Part shown: piece by piece, positions 20,315 through 32,329 of the stretch | How positions within the stretch are numbered: the first letter of the stretch is position 1 | How the letters are laid out: each line of letters opens with the position of its first letter | Assembly (NCBI GenBank): GCA_032622095.1 | Contig: CP136061.1 | Location: 123,332,754-123,396,753 of the forward strand | DNA length: 64,000 nt | Direction of reading: 5' to 3' | Source: Siphonodentalium dalli | Taxonomy: Eukaryota; Mollusca; Scaphopoda; Gadilida; Siphonodentaliidae | Notes under the pieces: generated by a model | Seen by the model: only the letters and a program-made list of their open reading frames with translations | Database searches by the model: none | What the model was told of the DNA's origin: nothing | Position numbers and translations under genes: made by a program

Positions 20315-21108
20315 GTCCTCCAAAAAAAAAAAAATTCAGGGGATTACAGAAATAAACGATGTTCGTCCATCCAAAATATTTGTTGTCTGGATGATATAAC
20401 TTGAATAGTATTCAACAGAATTTTATGAATCTTGTCCGAATTTGGATCCTCTCTGGCCATCCCTGATGGAGTTATGCACATTTTCGACTTAGAATTTGCT
20501 TATTTTGTTGTCTGGATGATAATATAATTTTTTGAAACTTGGTATAATGTCTGCATATGAGAAAGGTCCGGTATGTTCAAGTTTTTCGAAATGTTTGAGT
20601 TGTCCAGATGATAACTTGAGAAATCTTTAGAATAATTTCTTGATATATGGTACGTGGTTAACCTTTCAGAAGATGCAGGTCGTGAAACTTGGCACAGACA
20701 TCAACCACCATGGGAACCTGTGCACCTGCGATTATGACGTCTGTCAGACTTTTTTTTGTCGAGTTATCCCCCCTTTTTCGACTTAGAAATTTTTCGCAAC
20801 ATGTATACTTTTGTCCGAGCTTTTATTCCTACATTTTTCGGTCAATTTTTAAAAAACGTGGCACAGATATTTAGTACCATGGGAACTTGTGCACCTGCGA
20901 TGATGACGTCTGTCCGACATTTTTTGGTGGAGTTATTCCCCTTTTGCGACTTAGAATTTTTTTTGCAACATACATAATTTTGTCCAAGCTTTTATTCCTA
21001 CATTTTTCGGTCAATAGGTTTAAGATTAGGGTTATGGTTGAAACATCTTTGTATTTTAAAAACAGGGGGTATCCGTAGTCCCATTGGGACAGTCACACCT
21101 CTAGTTTC
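20315..21108 (+). repeat. I-family tandem array with poly-A hairpin start
   Basis: Opens ATTGTCCTCC, 13 A, TTCAGGGGAT, a decayed version of the hairpin at 11610. Tandem units share GGCACAGA(C/T)AT..(A/T)..ACCATGGGAAC(C/T)TGTGCACC at about 20691 and 20860 (169 bp apart), TTTGTCC(G/A)AGCTTTTATTCCTAC and TTTTTCGGTCAAT. Ends GGGACAGTCACACCTCTAG, like the array at 33237. Confidence 0.85.
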
Positions 21109-21109
21109 T

Positions 21110-21850
21110 GCAAGTTTAAAAAAAATTATAACATTATTATATTCATCTGCATATTATCTTTGAAAAAAAATTTGTTCTACCCGCCAAAGGTTTAAACAGC
21201 CACTCTTTTGCTTCAGGGATTTACATTGAACCTCCATTTATAATTGGGTCACTTGACTTCGCCATTAAATTTGACTAGATGCAAAATCATTCTGATTTTC
21301 ATTTTCCAAAACATCTCCCATATTATCCATTATTTGGGACTTCCTTTGTAATTGATTATCATGTTGATTCTCAAAAAATAGATGAATTCTAAGTCCTGCA
21401 ATTACAACTCTCAAAGAGTTAAACCCATGTTAATCGTTTTTTGAATGTTCGTATTTTCCACGGACGTCACATGTCAGAGTCCTATTACCTGCTGAGGGAG
21501 CCATCAATATTTCATCATGCCACGTTACCTCACTATATAATGAGGTCGGATGGCCCAGTCATATAACCATAGATCTACGTCTTGCCGACTCCAACGCTAA
21601 TTAATATATCACTAGTTAATCAATAACACTCAGTCTTGATTTGGCATGTCAGAAATGAACGTGCATTGATTCGGCCTGTCACGACCACACGTGCGTATGA
21701 CAGCATACAGTGAATGGTCGATGTCCAAAGTGATGGTTTCCAGGAGAAAATGCTGTCTGTTCACAGTAGTGTAGACATATGATTTGTGCCGTCCAACATA
21801 TTCTCCTGTATAATCTTTTGCCAAATCATTTTGGAATTCACTGTATACTT
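21110..21850. other. Unrecognised; one minus-strand frame of slight interest
   Basis: A minus-strand frame (21824 down to 21630, open further upstream to about 21860) reads without stops for about 75 codons, including YTGEYVGRHKSYVYTTVNRQ. I recognise no family and no splice signals, and its upstream end enters an HV8 terminus. Confidence 0.3.
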
Positions 21851-21852
21851 TC

Positions 21853-22245
21853 CAGGGACCAACCCAGAGGTTTCAAATTGGGAGAAGTCACTTCTCAATA
21901 TTTGATAATTAGGAAGAAGTGGCCTGTTATCAAGGAGAAGTCAGGATGGCTCAAGTTCTATTTAGACCACATTAACATCACCATTCTATGATAGAATATT
22001 TAAAAGATTTATAAAGTTTATTAAATGATATATTCGGAAAATATAGTTTAAATTTACTGTAGGAACTTATGCAAGCCTTGAAATAGCGTGTCTGTCATTT
22101 GCAGAATGCGGGGTAGCATCACTAAATTCACCCTCTGGGGACCTCATTCTGCAAATGACAGACACACTAGTTCAAGGCTTGAACTTATGCATACTGGTAT
22201 ATGAGACAAAATTATGGAGAAGATATCTCACATGGCTGGTCCCTG
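21853..22245. mobile_element. HV8 element, 393 bp, with nested DH8
   Basis: CAGGGACCAACCCAGAGG at the left and ATGGCTGGTCCCTG at the right. Inside are GGGAGAAGTCACTTCTC and GAGAAGATATCTC, shared with the HV8 copy at 19194. Interrupted by the 110-bp DH8 copy at 22072-22181. Confidence 0.8.
22072..22181. mobile_element. DH8 mini-element, 110 bp, perfect 8-bp target duplication
   Basis: AACTTATG at 22064-22071 and 22182-22189. Consists of the CAAGCCTTGAAATAGCGTGTC end joined to half of one hairpin and the opposite end. It shows that the outer 35-40 bp are enough to have been mobilised, unless the interior was lost later. Confidence 0.93.
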
Positions 22246-22253
22246 AAACGTTG

Positions 22254-22900
22254 CATATATGGTTAAAGATGAAAAATCTGAATTAACACTCCCAAATTAC
22301 TATTTCTTTGGTTTGGCAGGCTTCGGGGGTAAAAAATATTTTATTCGAGTCGAGAAACCCACCCGTCAAAGCTGAGTCGTCTGATATCGTTTTTTGAAAT
22401 TTATTATTTCTCGAGATAGATAATTTTTGGCGGCCTGGCAAAATGTTTTCAAAAGGTGATGGTCTCGGACCAAATTGCGGATGAATATGGATAACTCTAA
22501 AATCAAGTGGCTTTAAGTGTTAGATATTTGACCATCCGGTCATATTTCGTTGAACAAAATGCTGATAAATAACACGTTTTGGGCAATTTTGTTCTATAGT
22601 TGACTGTGGTTAGCATTATTTTTGGGCAATATTAATCGATTCTGATAACTGAAGTGGCATTTCAAAAAATGTTGTTGTTGGAATCTGATGATATGGGGAC
22701 CAACGAATTGGAGTGAGTACCTTTAAAAATAGAACATTACAAGATGTTAGATTGGAAGTCTATCTTTTCAAACATTTTTACATGAAATTTATGCAACAGC
22801 AGATGTTCTCTTGTGTGTTTTTGATAATAATATTTTAAATGTACCTTGAACTTGAAAGTTTTATGAATTTTAGTCGAGATTTTTTCAAAAACTCAACTTA
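22254..22900. other. No recognised feature
   Basis: Unique-looking AT-rich sequence. Nothing convincing in any frame. Confidence 0.35.
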
Positions 22901-22904
22901 TGGT

Positions 22905-23215
22905 TTGGCGCGGTCAGTAGAAGGGCGTCCAGACATACGCCCAGGCAGGCGTCAGGACGTGCGCAAGACCATTAGCACAATAACTCAAACAAACTTCAAC
23001 CGATTTCATTCATATTTGGCATGGGTCTGTTGCAACAATATCTCAAACGAGTTTGAAAACCTGGTTTGTCCAATCTTTTATATGAGAGTTATGGGACTTA
23101 GTTTGTCTATTTTTAGCGATTTTGATGTTTGCGACTGTTAGCGCAATAACTCGAACAAACTTTGACCGATTTCAACGATATTCGGTATATGAGTCCACAG
23201 GTCCCCAGAACAAAA
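22905..23215 (+). repeat. Q-family tandem array
   Basis: Two units: (T)TAGC(A/G)CAATAACTC(A/G)AACAAACTT at about 22972 and 23135 (about 160 bp apart), each followed by (A/G)ACCGATTTCA and a TATTYGG(C/T)AT segment. Preceded by GGGCGTCCAGACATACGCCC, a small G/C hairpin. Confidence 0.8.
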
Positions 23216-23220
23216 ATTGA

Positions 23221-23899
23221 CCCCACCCCCAATAATACTTAATCCTATAGAAAGGTATCCAACTTGGCCCGGCCTAATTTTTTATTATTTTTACAATGTC
23301 CACAATCAGGTTAAAATACACCAAAATAAATTTTGTAACATAAATGCCTCATATATAGTTAGAAAGATATGTTATTACTCTTCAATTTGATGCATCCCCT
23401 GTAAAAATTGGTTAAGAAAAACTCTGGTTATGAGCACAGGTCTGACGCAAACCGACTGTAAAATTTTACTCGTTCGACATGATGTCCGCTAAACTCGGTA
23501 AAAAAGTGCGATTTTTACACCGACTTGGGCTTCAAAAACACAATAAACGGTTAGTAGAATATATATATTATACATCATTAGCAGCGGAATTGTTTACTGG
23601 CCCACCCAAACCAATCACGCTACATCACGGCATCGTATCTCTCGTATTTATTGAAAAATTCAGTTTCATAAACCCGGAAGGAAAGTGAATTTTTCCAAAG
23701 GCAGCCATTGCTGTTCGGATGCATTATGTGTACTCTCTATAGTTCATACCCAACACAATATATAGTTAAATAAATACACAAAGACTGAATTAACACGAAT
23801 GCCGATTTGAAAACATACATATGGACAGAAATATAACTCCATAAATATTTAGAGCGTATATACAGTAGTATACACTACTTCTTCGTTATATATTGTATA
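23221..23899. other. No recognised feature
   Basis: A 69-codon frame (23479-23688) without domain. CCAAACCAATCACGC is a CCAAT-box-like string but there is no transcript evidence. Confidence 0.35.
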
Positions 23900-23978
23900 G
23901 CCATATTTCTGACTAAATCCTGAAAAGTTACCCTTAATTCTGCTGTGGTTAAGGAGTCAATTATTTAGGGCATTACTG
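23900..23978. mobile_element. PTA, right-arm fragment
   Basis: GCCATATTTCTGACTAAATC through TTAGGGCATTACTG, followed by TA. The left arm is absent. Confidence 0.8.
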
Positions 23979-24270
23979 TAGCTTCAATGCGCTTTACATG
24001 ATTATTACCATTTTCATAGGACATTGATTTCCCATCCTTGCTCAGGAGGAGGCAATCCAACCAGCTAACGAGCGCATCAGTATATTAGCATACTGACAAT
24101 ATATATAGACTCCTGACCAGGTATTTGGTGATTTGGTGAATCCCCCGTGACAATTGTAGTAAGATCGCTTGTCAAAGGCAACCAACACAGCATTTGATGT
24201 TCAGCGGCAGAGAGCATGATTCAAACGCATTATGTTTTCACACCATGATGTTACAAGTAGAGCATGTTAA

Positions 24271-24424
24271 CCCTTTCAGTGCCAAGTCCGATTTTTGTAT
24301 CAACCCATATTTCAAATTTATTAGAGCTCTTTCCATCAATGTATCACATTATTATAATCAATAAATTTGAAAAATGATCAAGGAAATATGGGTTGATACA
24401 AAAATCGGACTTGGCACTGAAAGG
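24271..24424 (+). mobile_element. TTAA family F, complete 154-bp palindrome
   Basis: TTAA at 24267-24270 and 24425-24428. Starts CCCTTTCAGTGCCAAGTCC and ends GGACTTGGCACTGAAAGGG. Arms include TTTTTGTATCAACCCATATT, and one arm has 14 extra bases (CCTTGATCATTTTT). Its outer 35 bp are shared with one end of family E. Confidence 0.92.
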
Positions 24425-24471
24425 GTTAACAACTGGATCACCACTCCACCCATTCATATCAGTGGGCACCT

Positions 24472-24710
24472 GGACCTCATTCTGCTTAGACCTTATCTTC
24501 TCTGGAAAGTATCTTTATTATCAAATTAACAAGTTTTTTTATTTTTGGAAAGTTTCTTTTTATTTTAGTTTAGTTTCTCTATATCCCCAAATTGGCAGAC
24601 GACTCAATGCACGATTGAGATGCCCAATGTGTGCACATCACCATCGTCACCATCTGGGAAATTAAATCTGTGTCTAGTTCTCCCATAGCGGATGATGCCA
24701 TGCAGAATGC
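24472..24710. mobile_element. DH8 interior fragment
   Basis: GGACCTCATTCTGCTTAGAC to CCATGCAGAATGCAG with the CTTTTTATTTTAGTTTAGTTTC interior. Both outer hairpin halves are missing. Confidence 0.75.
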
Positions 24711-25196
24711 AGAGAAAGTGGCTTTTGATGAAATACAGTTGTTGTTGTAACCAGATGATATGTCGACCCTTGAATAGGATGGTTTATTTAAGCAACTGAA
24801 TATCCCTACCAGAGCATTGCGACATCACATTGACATCTGAACTACCCTGGGAACTCAACCTATATATAGTGCTGAATAACCTATTATGCCACTGTGTCTG
24901 GCATGATATCGAATTACGAGCATGATATTGCATTTTTATACAGAGCAGATACACTAATAGTTTATTCGTCTCCAGATGGAGTCAAATTATTTTATCGAAT
25001 ACCAGAGACAAACGCTTTGTGACATCATAATGCACCGTTGAGCTGGACGTTAACTGGAAGCTTCTGATAATCATAATTACATTAATTAACCAGGTCAACT
25101 ACTGTTGTCCTCACTTAATGCTCTACTTTTGGGGGGGTTTTGCTGAGTTAGACAAACTGAGTTAAATAGATATATCTCAAGGGTGGAGGCATTGGT
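24711..25196. other. No recognised feature
   Basis: Contains a GGGGGGGTTTTGCTGAG stretch but nothing assignable. Confidence 0.35.
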
Positions 25197-25330
25197 TAAT
25201 TTAATATTTGATGTACGTGTTCATGCATTTCTTCGATAATAAAAATTGTCATTTCTTATTGAAATGTTCATGGTACAATTGGAATGGCACATTGAGGATT
25301 CTATTAACTCAGATCCTTAAAAGGAAGCCC
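25197..25330 (+). repeat. Dispersed repeat W, copy 1
   Basis: AATTGTCATTTCTTATTGAAA, TGGAATGGCACATTGAGGA and TTAACTCAGATCC align with 26165-26335 in the same orientation. In the shared frame the translations are NCHFLLKCSWYNWNGTLR and NSHFLSKRSCIDRNGTLR, which is why I note it. Confidence 0.5.
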
Positions 25331-25759
25331 TTTCTCCGAGTGTTATTAAGTCTGAACATGGGTTCAAACTGTGACACAGAACAGATCTACCATTATTAGA
25401 ACAGCACAATGCAGTTCCTCCAAAATTTCATACTGTAACCATTTGATTACTGGCACTGACATTATAGATATATTAGAATGGGTTTAGCGTTACAGCAAGT
25501 TCTGAAAAATGTATGTTTATTAGTCAATATTTTCATATAGTATGTTGAATATTATAAAGAGGACAGTGCAAAATACAATGTTCCTCTTCGTCACTTGTCA
25601 CATAAACGCTCCGGCCTCATAGTAATAGTAATTATCGGCTGCGTTTATACAATAATGACAGCTGGTCACTAATTGTGAGATCACTCAACGGTCAGCACAC
25701 TGTTAATTCCTGAGGTAATTTGATACATTATAGGTGTCGGTCAGTTTTCGATATTTGGG

Positions 25760-26153
25760 CATGCCTCAAATCATGGTGCCGGACATTTGCAGAATGAGGT
25801 CCCCAGAAGGCGAAATTAGTGATGCTACCGCACACAGTGGGCTAACATCATCCTTATCTACCCTCTGGGGACCTCATTCTGTTTAGGCCTCATCTTCTCT
25901 GGAGTTTATTTAGAAACTTCTTTGGAAAGTCCCAGCTTCTTTTTTAGTTTAGTTTCGTCATATCCCCAACTTGGCAGACGACACATTGCATAATCGAGGT
26001 GTGCAATGGGTGCACATCACCATCTGTGAACTTAAATCTGTCTAGGTTTCCCATATCAGATGAGGCCATGCAGAATGAGGTCCCAGAGGCTTGAAATAGT
26101 GTGTGTCTGGTTACCTCATTCTGCAAATGACAGACACACTATATCAAGGATTG
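25760..26153. mobile_element. DH8 element, mosaic with two end types
   Basis: The left end is the ATGGTGCCGGACATTTGCAG variant; the right end is the common ACACTATATCAAGGATTG type. An extra internal GCTTGAAATAGTGTGTGTCTG (26090-26110) is a displaced copy of the common terminus inside the right hairpin. Confidence 0.8.
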
Positions 26154-26164
26154 CTCAAACTTAT

Positions 26165-26335
26165 TATTTTATATATGATATTTGAATATGGAGGCCCCGA
26201 CACTATCAGTGTTCATTGCTTCAATGTGCTTGCATGCTTAGTGATTTGTGAAAAAAATTCTCATTTCTTATCGAAAAGGTCATGTATAGATCGGAATGGG
26301 ACACTAAGATGTCCCTCAACTCAGTCCGGTTTCGA
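26165..26335 (+). repeat. Dispersed repeat W, copy 2
   Basis: Partner of 25197-25330, about 1 kb away. It continues into a 131-codon frame (26103-26498) that starts inside DH8 sequence, so that frame is not an intact gene. Confidence 0.5.
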
Positions 26336-27045
26336 GCCCGCAGCAACCCCGTCTAGCCCAGACTGTGATGATGGTATCCACAATATAACCACCTCAGCTA
26401 TGGAGACATATGAATTGGTATTGGAAGCAGCATTGAACTATTCTTTACTTGTAAATTTAGCTGGGATGTTACAAAAAACTGTAATAGAATCCCCATGAAT
26501 GCCTTCCCAGAATCCAATTATACGAAAAGCACATAATTTGATTAAACGGGTTAAAAACGTTGTCAAAAAATGAAATTACATAATGCTGACGAGAGAAATT
26601 ACTCATCTGATAATATGCCCTGAGTCGGATTATGTCGTGAACGATTTGGATACGTCTGCATTTATTGATGTGGGAATGCCATAATTATCAATCCGTCTAT
26701 CAAACGCGCCTTCATTGTTTTCATTTAGTATGCAAGTAACGAACATCATTAATGCATGAAATTGTATGTGCATCTTGATTCTCAACTGATAGGTCAGCCG
26801 TCCGTAATATTGATGTTTCCTTGACGATAATTAGAAGGTGCTTGAAGCTTTTTCTGTGAATAGAAAGCTTTCAGGGGTTACAACCTGCGATTAACCCTCA
26901 GGGTGCAAAATTCTTCTCCAATCAATAACTCCACACTCAATCCATGTCAAATGATTAATAGAATTTCTTTTAACAAAAAGTTTGACTATATGTTTATTAT
27001 GAACGTTGTAGTGTAATCAGGCGATTATTATGAAATATATTTCTA
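26336..27045. other. No recognised feature
   Basis: Unique-looking sequence between repeat W and a G element. No exon signals. Confidence 0.35.
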
Positions 27046-27049
27046 TTAA

Positions 27050-27337
27050 CCTTTCAACATAGTAAACTTTTTTCTTAATGAAATGACTTATCCATTGTTA
27101 TCCATTTCTATGCCAAATACTAAAATTGACGAGTAGTACCCTTAGGAAATGTTCAGATAATAAGTTCAACAAAGGGCCATATTATCTGAACATTTCCCAC
27201 CATTGAATATGATTCCTTCTGTGCTTTCTATTGTCTATCGTCTTCTCATATTTGCAGAACATCCCTCCAGATGAATACCAGACCCTTCCATGTATAATTT
27301 TATGATTGAGTGGGAGAATCCATTTAGTATTGAAAGG
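27050..27337 (+). mobile_element. TTAA family G copy with an empty TA site
   Basis: Ends CCTTTCAACATAGTAAA and ATTTAGTATTGAAAGG; the right TTAA is changed to TTTA. The hairpin AAATGTTCAGATAATAAGTTC / TATTATCTGAACATTTC lies at 27149-27200. It retains ATTGACGAGTAGTACCC (about 27127), the site occupied by a PTA or ZTA element in other G copies. Confidence 0.8.
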
Positions 27338-27489
27338 TTTACCTGTCCATAACAGAATCTAAACGGCCAAAACATTAATTATTGTACTGTGAAATTGACA
27401 GTCAAGTTCACCTACTGTCATAGTCACAAGGTTGGACTGTTTTATAAATCCGTGGGCGTATTTCATAGAGGTGTTGCAGCCGATATATG

Positions 27490-27560
27490 CTAGGGTAGAT
27501 CATGGCATGAATCTCTACTCTGGCTATGCCTGTAGAGATCATATTCCACCAGATCAACTT
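27490..27560 (+). repeat. Fragment of the 59.4-kb inverted-repeat element
   Basis: TAGATCATGGCATGAATCTC, TACTCTGGCTATGCC and GTAGAGATCATATTCCACCA match the arms at 59395 and 59945. Confidence 0.75.
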
Positions 27561-27689
27561 TATAACCTCGAAAAAAAAAGACGGGGAAAGATATTTATTA
27601 ATTAGTACCCATTCCTTAATTGTGCCCTGAAAATAACTTGAAAATATGAGAAATTCGCGGTCAAGTTCAAAATATCACAGTTGTTATAA

Positions 27690-28310
27690 AAGATTAAATT
27701 TCACAATTCTGACAGAGATATGTCTCCTTTTGACTTAGAATATGACAACTATCTCAATGTCCGAATGATAGCTTGAGAAATAATTGACAGAATGATATAT
27801 GAAACTTGTTGGTATGTGGTCTTTATATGAGAAAGTCATGATCAAATTCAAATTTGGGTCCGGTTCTATAAATTCTGACCGAGTTACTCCCCCTTTTGAC
27901 ATAGAATTTGTCGATTATGTCCAAATTATAACTTGAGAAATATCTGATAGAATGTTATGAAACTTAGAATATGGTCTTTATATTAGAAAGTCGTGGTCAT
28001 ATTCAAATTTGGATCAATTCTGATGGAGTTACGTCTCCTTTGGGCTTAAAATTTGACGATTATCTCAATACTAGTAATATACATACAATATGTCCGAATG
28101 ATAACTTGAGAAGTATTTGACAGAATATTATGAAACTTGGTATGTGCATGGTCTTTATGTGAGAAAATCACGGTCAAGTTCAAATTTGGGTCTAGTACAA
28201 TTAATTCTGACTGAATTACTTATGTTCACTTTTGACTTAGATTTGACGATTATCTCGATGTCTGAATGATAACTTGAGAAATATTTGATTTTACTTAGAA
28301 ATCACAGTTT
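27690..28310 (+). repeat. S-family tandem array, about 175-bp units
   Basis: Three to four units. Recurrent blocks are CCGAATGATA(G/A)CTTGAGAA, ATGAAACTTGGTATGTG-like, GGTCTTTATATGAGAAAGTC and TCAAATTTGG(G/A)TC. The block TTGTCTGGATGATA.ACTTGA in the I array at 20380 shows the S and I families are related. Confidence 0.85.
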
Positions 28311-28334
28311 TTGGGTTCTTCGGAGGATAACATG

Positions 28335-29250
28335 AGCAATATTGAAGCCCGCATCTCACATTTGATTGTCACCAATCTTCACATGGATTTTCAGGGTGAC
28401 CTCTAGATGGGAGCCTCCTATTTTGACACAAATTTATTAAAAAAGATGGCCACTGGCACACCCTGCAGACCACACCCTCATCCGATCATCACCAAACTTC
28501 ACATGGATCTTTGGGGTGACCTCCAGATGAGAGACTCCTATTTTGACTGAAATTCATTAAAAAAACATGGCCACTGGCAGCCATCTTGGATTTCAAATTT
28601 GAATCCATTGGCACACCCTGCAGCCCGCATCTTACAATTCGATCTTCACCAAACTTCATACAGGTCTTCGGTGTGACCTCTGATGGGAGCCTCCTATATT
28701 GACAAAAAATTTTTTAAACATGGCTGCTGGCAGCCATCTTGGATTTTACTCTTTGCATGACTAAATCCTTTGGCACACCTTACAGACCATGCACATCCCT
28801 CATCCAATCATCACCAAACTTCATATGGATCTTCGGGGGGACCTCTAGTTTGACTGAAACTCATTAAAAAACATGGTCGTCAGCAGCCATCTTGGATTTC
28901 AAATTTGAATCAAACGACACACCCTGCAGCCCGCATTTATCGGTGGGAGCTATCAAATTTGAACAATTTTAGATTAAAAACATGGTCACTGGCAGCCATC
29001 TTGAATTTTACTCTTTACATGACTAAATCCTTTGGCACACCCTACAGACCATATCCCTCATCTGATCGATACAAAACTTCATATGGATCTTTTGGGTGAC
29101 CTCCAGCAGCCATCTTCGATTTTACTTTATGTATATATCTCTTCTTGTTGGCATCTAGTATTACTTAGACATTTAAACTTTCCGCATTCGTAATTGCTCT
29201 GTTGACTGAAACACATATAATTACCCCCCATCCAAGTTGAGCTACAGTGT
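28335..29250 (+). repeat. H-family tandem array, about 155-bp units
   Basis: Four or more diverged units with ATC.TCACCAAACTTCA(C/T)ATGG, GGTGACCTC.AGATG.GAG, AAAACATGG..(A/G)CTGGCAGCCATCTTGGATTT and CCTGCAG(A/C)CC. Ends CAAGTTGAGCTACAGTG, the terminus seen in the other H copies. Confidence 0.88.
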
Positions 29251-29270
29251 CATTGAATATGACTGGTGAG

Positions 29271-29694
29271 TAGTGTGTCTGACATTTGCAGAATGAGGTC
29301 CCCAGAGTGTGAATTTAGTGAAGCTACCCCACACATCTGGCTAGCATCAACAAATTCACCCTCTGGGGACCTAATCCTGCTTAGGCCTCATCTTCTGGGG
29401 AATATCTATAGTTTCAAATTAACATTGTTTCATTTAGTTTTTCCCTTCTGTCAGTTTCTACATCCCCTAATATGCAGAAGATGAAATGCATAATGACCAA
29501 TGGGTGAACATCACCAACTTCAACTGAGTACCTTCAGTCTGAACCTAGGTCTCCCATAGCAGTTGAGACTAAGCAGAATGAAGTTCCCAGATGGTGAATT
29601 TAGTGATGCTAGTCCACTGAGCTGGATAGTGTAACTAAATTCATCCTCTGGGGACCTCATTCTGCAAATGTCAGACAAACTATATCCAGGCTTG
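29271..29694. mobile_element. DH8 element with eroded left end
   Basis: Both hairpins present. Right end CTATATCCAGGCTTG followed by CTGGTGTT; left CTGGTGAG followed directly by TAGTGTGTCTG, so about eleven terminal bases are missing. Flanks match 6 of 8. Confidence 0.85.
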
Positions 29695-30035
29695 CTGGTG
29701 TTGGAATCGCCCTTATTATGCTGAATGTCCAGTCACTCGTCCATTAACAATGACAAAATTTGACATAATATTTGTATTTATAATCGAAGTTAGTGATAAT
29801 TAAACCATTTTGAGGCTAAAATGTGTTGCTTTTTTCAATTTTCTGTGTGAATGTTATGACCCTATTCTGCTGGTACCAATAGGTTTTTTTGAAAAAAGAA
29901 ATCAGCCCGGGCACATTCATTTCATCAACAAGGGAAAAACATTATTCCAATCATACAACTTCAAGTGTGGTAGTTTTTGGTAAAGTTTTTCAAAATATCG
30001 ACCTACAGTTTGATGAGTCAGTTCGCAGGTGGGGG
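29695..30035. other. No recognised feature
   Basis: Unique-looking sequence between a DH8 element and a Q array. Confidence 0.35.
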
Positions 30036-30540
30036 GAGTCTTCCGATGGTGTTAGCGCAATAACTTGAACAAATATAAACTGATTTTGGTATATTAGATT
30101 TACTCAACATTATCTTGATAGATTTCGAAAACCGGCCAGGTTCACGTATTTTGGGCAGAATTATGGCGCTTAGTTTATTTTCGCGAATTTTGATCGTGTT
30201 ATGATAAATTGAACAAATATCAGGTTATTTTGTTGATAATCAGTATGAGACTTGCTCAACAACGTTTTGATCAATTTTGAAAACCGACCAGATCTGCTTA
30301 TAGTGGGCAGTATTATGGCCCTTAATAGTTAATTTTCGTGAATATTTAACACATTAGCATGAAAACTTGAACAATAATCAACTGAATTTGTTGATATTCA
30401 TTATGAGATTTGCTCAACAATGTCTTGATTGAGTTCGAAAAGCGGCCAGGTCCTCGTATTTTCGGCCGAGTTACGAACTTACGGTCCTTAATTAGTTCAT
30501 TTATGTGAATGTTAGACTTCCTCAACAGAGTTCAGTATGA
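30036..30540 (+). repeat. Q-family tandem array, three units of about 150 bp
   Basis: TTGAACAAATAT at 30065, 30209 and (as TTGAACAATAATC) 30367. Each is followed by TGATTTTGGTAT / TTATTTTGTTGATA.TCA / TGAATTTGTTGATATTCA and ACTTGCTCAACAA.(C/G)TTTTGAT. The spacing is 144 and 158 bp. Confidence 0.82.
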
Positions 30541-31263
30541 AAGACAGTTATGATTAATGCATTCGCTTAAGCCTTTGTTTCACTTTGCTACCGCAACTCA
30601 ACCCGCAATTCTTGTTTTTTTTCTGTTCAGCAATGGGTTGTCAGATTCAGGTTATGTTTCACTGAATATACACGTAAATCACACACACGTTTATTTTTAG
30701 TATGTTTTCTTAAATTCTTCCAAATGAAAAAAATTGCTTCATGTTACCGTCAATGGCTGATTAAAATAATGCCTATTTGATACTAATATGTCCATATGCT
30801 GATAGATATATGACTATACTTTCCCTGGAGTATTGGCAGGTATTGGTGTAAAAAAGCTATAATATTCTCGGCCATAAAAGTTTGGAATGACGAGCCTTGT
30901 GGTGTTGTTAGTAGATTGACTGCGGGATAACTTATGTCGGGTATTTATGGGCTCATATTTCCGTAGTTCACACACTTGGCTTCCATTGTGTTGATCCAGG
31001 TCAAGGAATTAATGGTCATTCAAGGGCTGGTCGGCAGGATCATGGTTGGTGCATGAGAGTTTGAGAGTGCATGGGGAAATAATAAGTCTTAAGTTTTTAT
31101 AGATTATTTTTTTCTATTTTAAGTTTAAGATGGTCCTTTATTCTGGTAAGAACTAATGGATAAAACATGTTGTACTTGTTTGGTAGGTCATCAGTCCCTC
31201 ATAGTTACATAAAAATATATTCAAATCCAACCTTTGGTACTAGAGTATAACAATGCTATAGTG
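30541..31263. other. No recognised feature
   Basis: AT-rich with short frames only. Confidence 0.35.
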
Positions 31264-31265
31264 TA

Positions 31266-31485
31266 CAGTAATGCCCTAAATAATTGACTCCTTAACCACA
31301 GCAAAATTATGGGTAACTTTTCAGGATTTAGTCGGAAATATGGCCTGTTGCCATTCATCGGAAAGCTCTGTTAGCTCTCACAGAGCTTTCCGATGAATGG
31401 CAACAAGCCATGTTTACGACTAAATCCTGAAAAGTTACCTGTAATTCTGCTGTGGTTAAGGAGTTGATTATTTAGGGCATTACTG
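31266..31485. mobile_element. PTA palindrome, full length
   Basis: TA at 31264-31265 and 31486-31487. Arms meet at GCTCTGTTAGCTCTCACAGAGC near 31375; this copy has a slightly longer loop than others. Confidence 0.93.
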
Positions 31486-31639
31486 TAGCTATTTTTTTAG
31501 TTCCAACAAGGGGAATAACCTGGTCGAAACCTGCTGTATGCTGGTATCCTTCTCCCAATGCTGGTCTACTATCAATCTACATATAGCATTAAAATCTGAC
31601 AGTTGCTACTGGAGATACATTGCAAATTGTTTGTACTCA

Positions 31640-31868
31640 CAGAATTCACAGATATTCTATGTCCAGCAAGGGCCAAAGTGACAGCAAAAATTAATGGACG
31701 AAAACATAGTATATGAGAGTATCCCCCCCCCCCCAAGTTGGGGTATCACCATACCAAAAGGACAACCAAATCTGATAATCCACACCCGATTTATAAGATG
31801 AACTGTTGGAATGGACAGACTGATTTTAGGACAGATAGATGGAGCCTGGAGGCCTGACTATATGCTCC
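31640..31868 (-). repeat. T-family array unit, inverted
   Basis: AAGGGCCAAAGTGACAGC, AAAAATTAATGGACGAAAAC, a 12-C run (31723-31734) and AAAAGGACAACCAAATC are the reverse complement of the T array at 6600-7140. Confidence 0.75.
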
Positions 31869-31871
31869 AAA

Positions 31872-32329
31872 CAGGACTCAAAATATGGTCCTGGACATTT
31901 GCAGAATGAGGTCCCCAGAGGGTGAATTTAGTGTTGCTACCCCGCACAGAAGGCTAATTTAAGTCACCAATTCATCCTCTGGGGACCTCATTCCACATGG
32001 GCACATCGGCTATGGGAGATCGAGACACAGGTTTAAGTTCCAAGATGGTGAAGAAGTTTAGTGCACCCATTGGGCACATCGATTATGCATTGTGTCATCT
32101 GCCAATTTGGGGATACAGAGAAACTGAACTAAAAGAAAAAACTTTAAAAAGAAACTATAAAACTTGTTAATTTGATAATAGGATACTTTCTAGAGAAGAT
32201 GAGGTATAAGCAGAATGAGGTCCCCAGAGGGTGTATTTAGTGATGCTAGCCTGATGTGCGGGATACTGTCACTAAACTAATCCTCTGGGGACCTCGTTCT
32301 GCAAATGACAAACACTATTTCAAGGCTTG
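31872..32329. mobile_element. DH8 element bordering the inverted duplication
   Basis: Left end CAGGACTCAAAATATGGTCC (variant), right end CACTATTTCAAGGCTTG (common). Its right hairpin (about 32215-32300) belongs to the duplicated arm; its interior has the opposite orientation from the copy at 42344. Confidence 0.85.

Noticed and set aside
21630-21860. Minus-strand frame beginning VGPWKVYSE, which recalls a retroelement integrase motif
   Set aside because: The four-residue resemblance lies inside an HV8 terminus and the following residues do not continue the integrase pattern.
26103-26498. 131-codon open frame as a gene
   Set aside because: It starts inside a DH8 hairpin, has no recognisable domain and overlaps repeat W; length alone is within chance for 64 kb.
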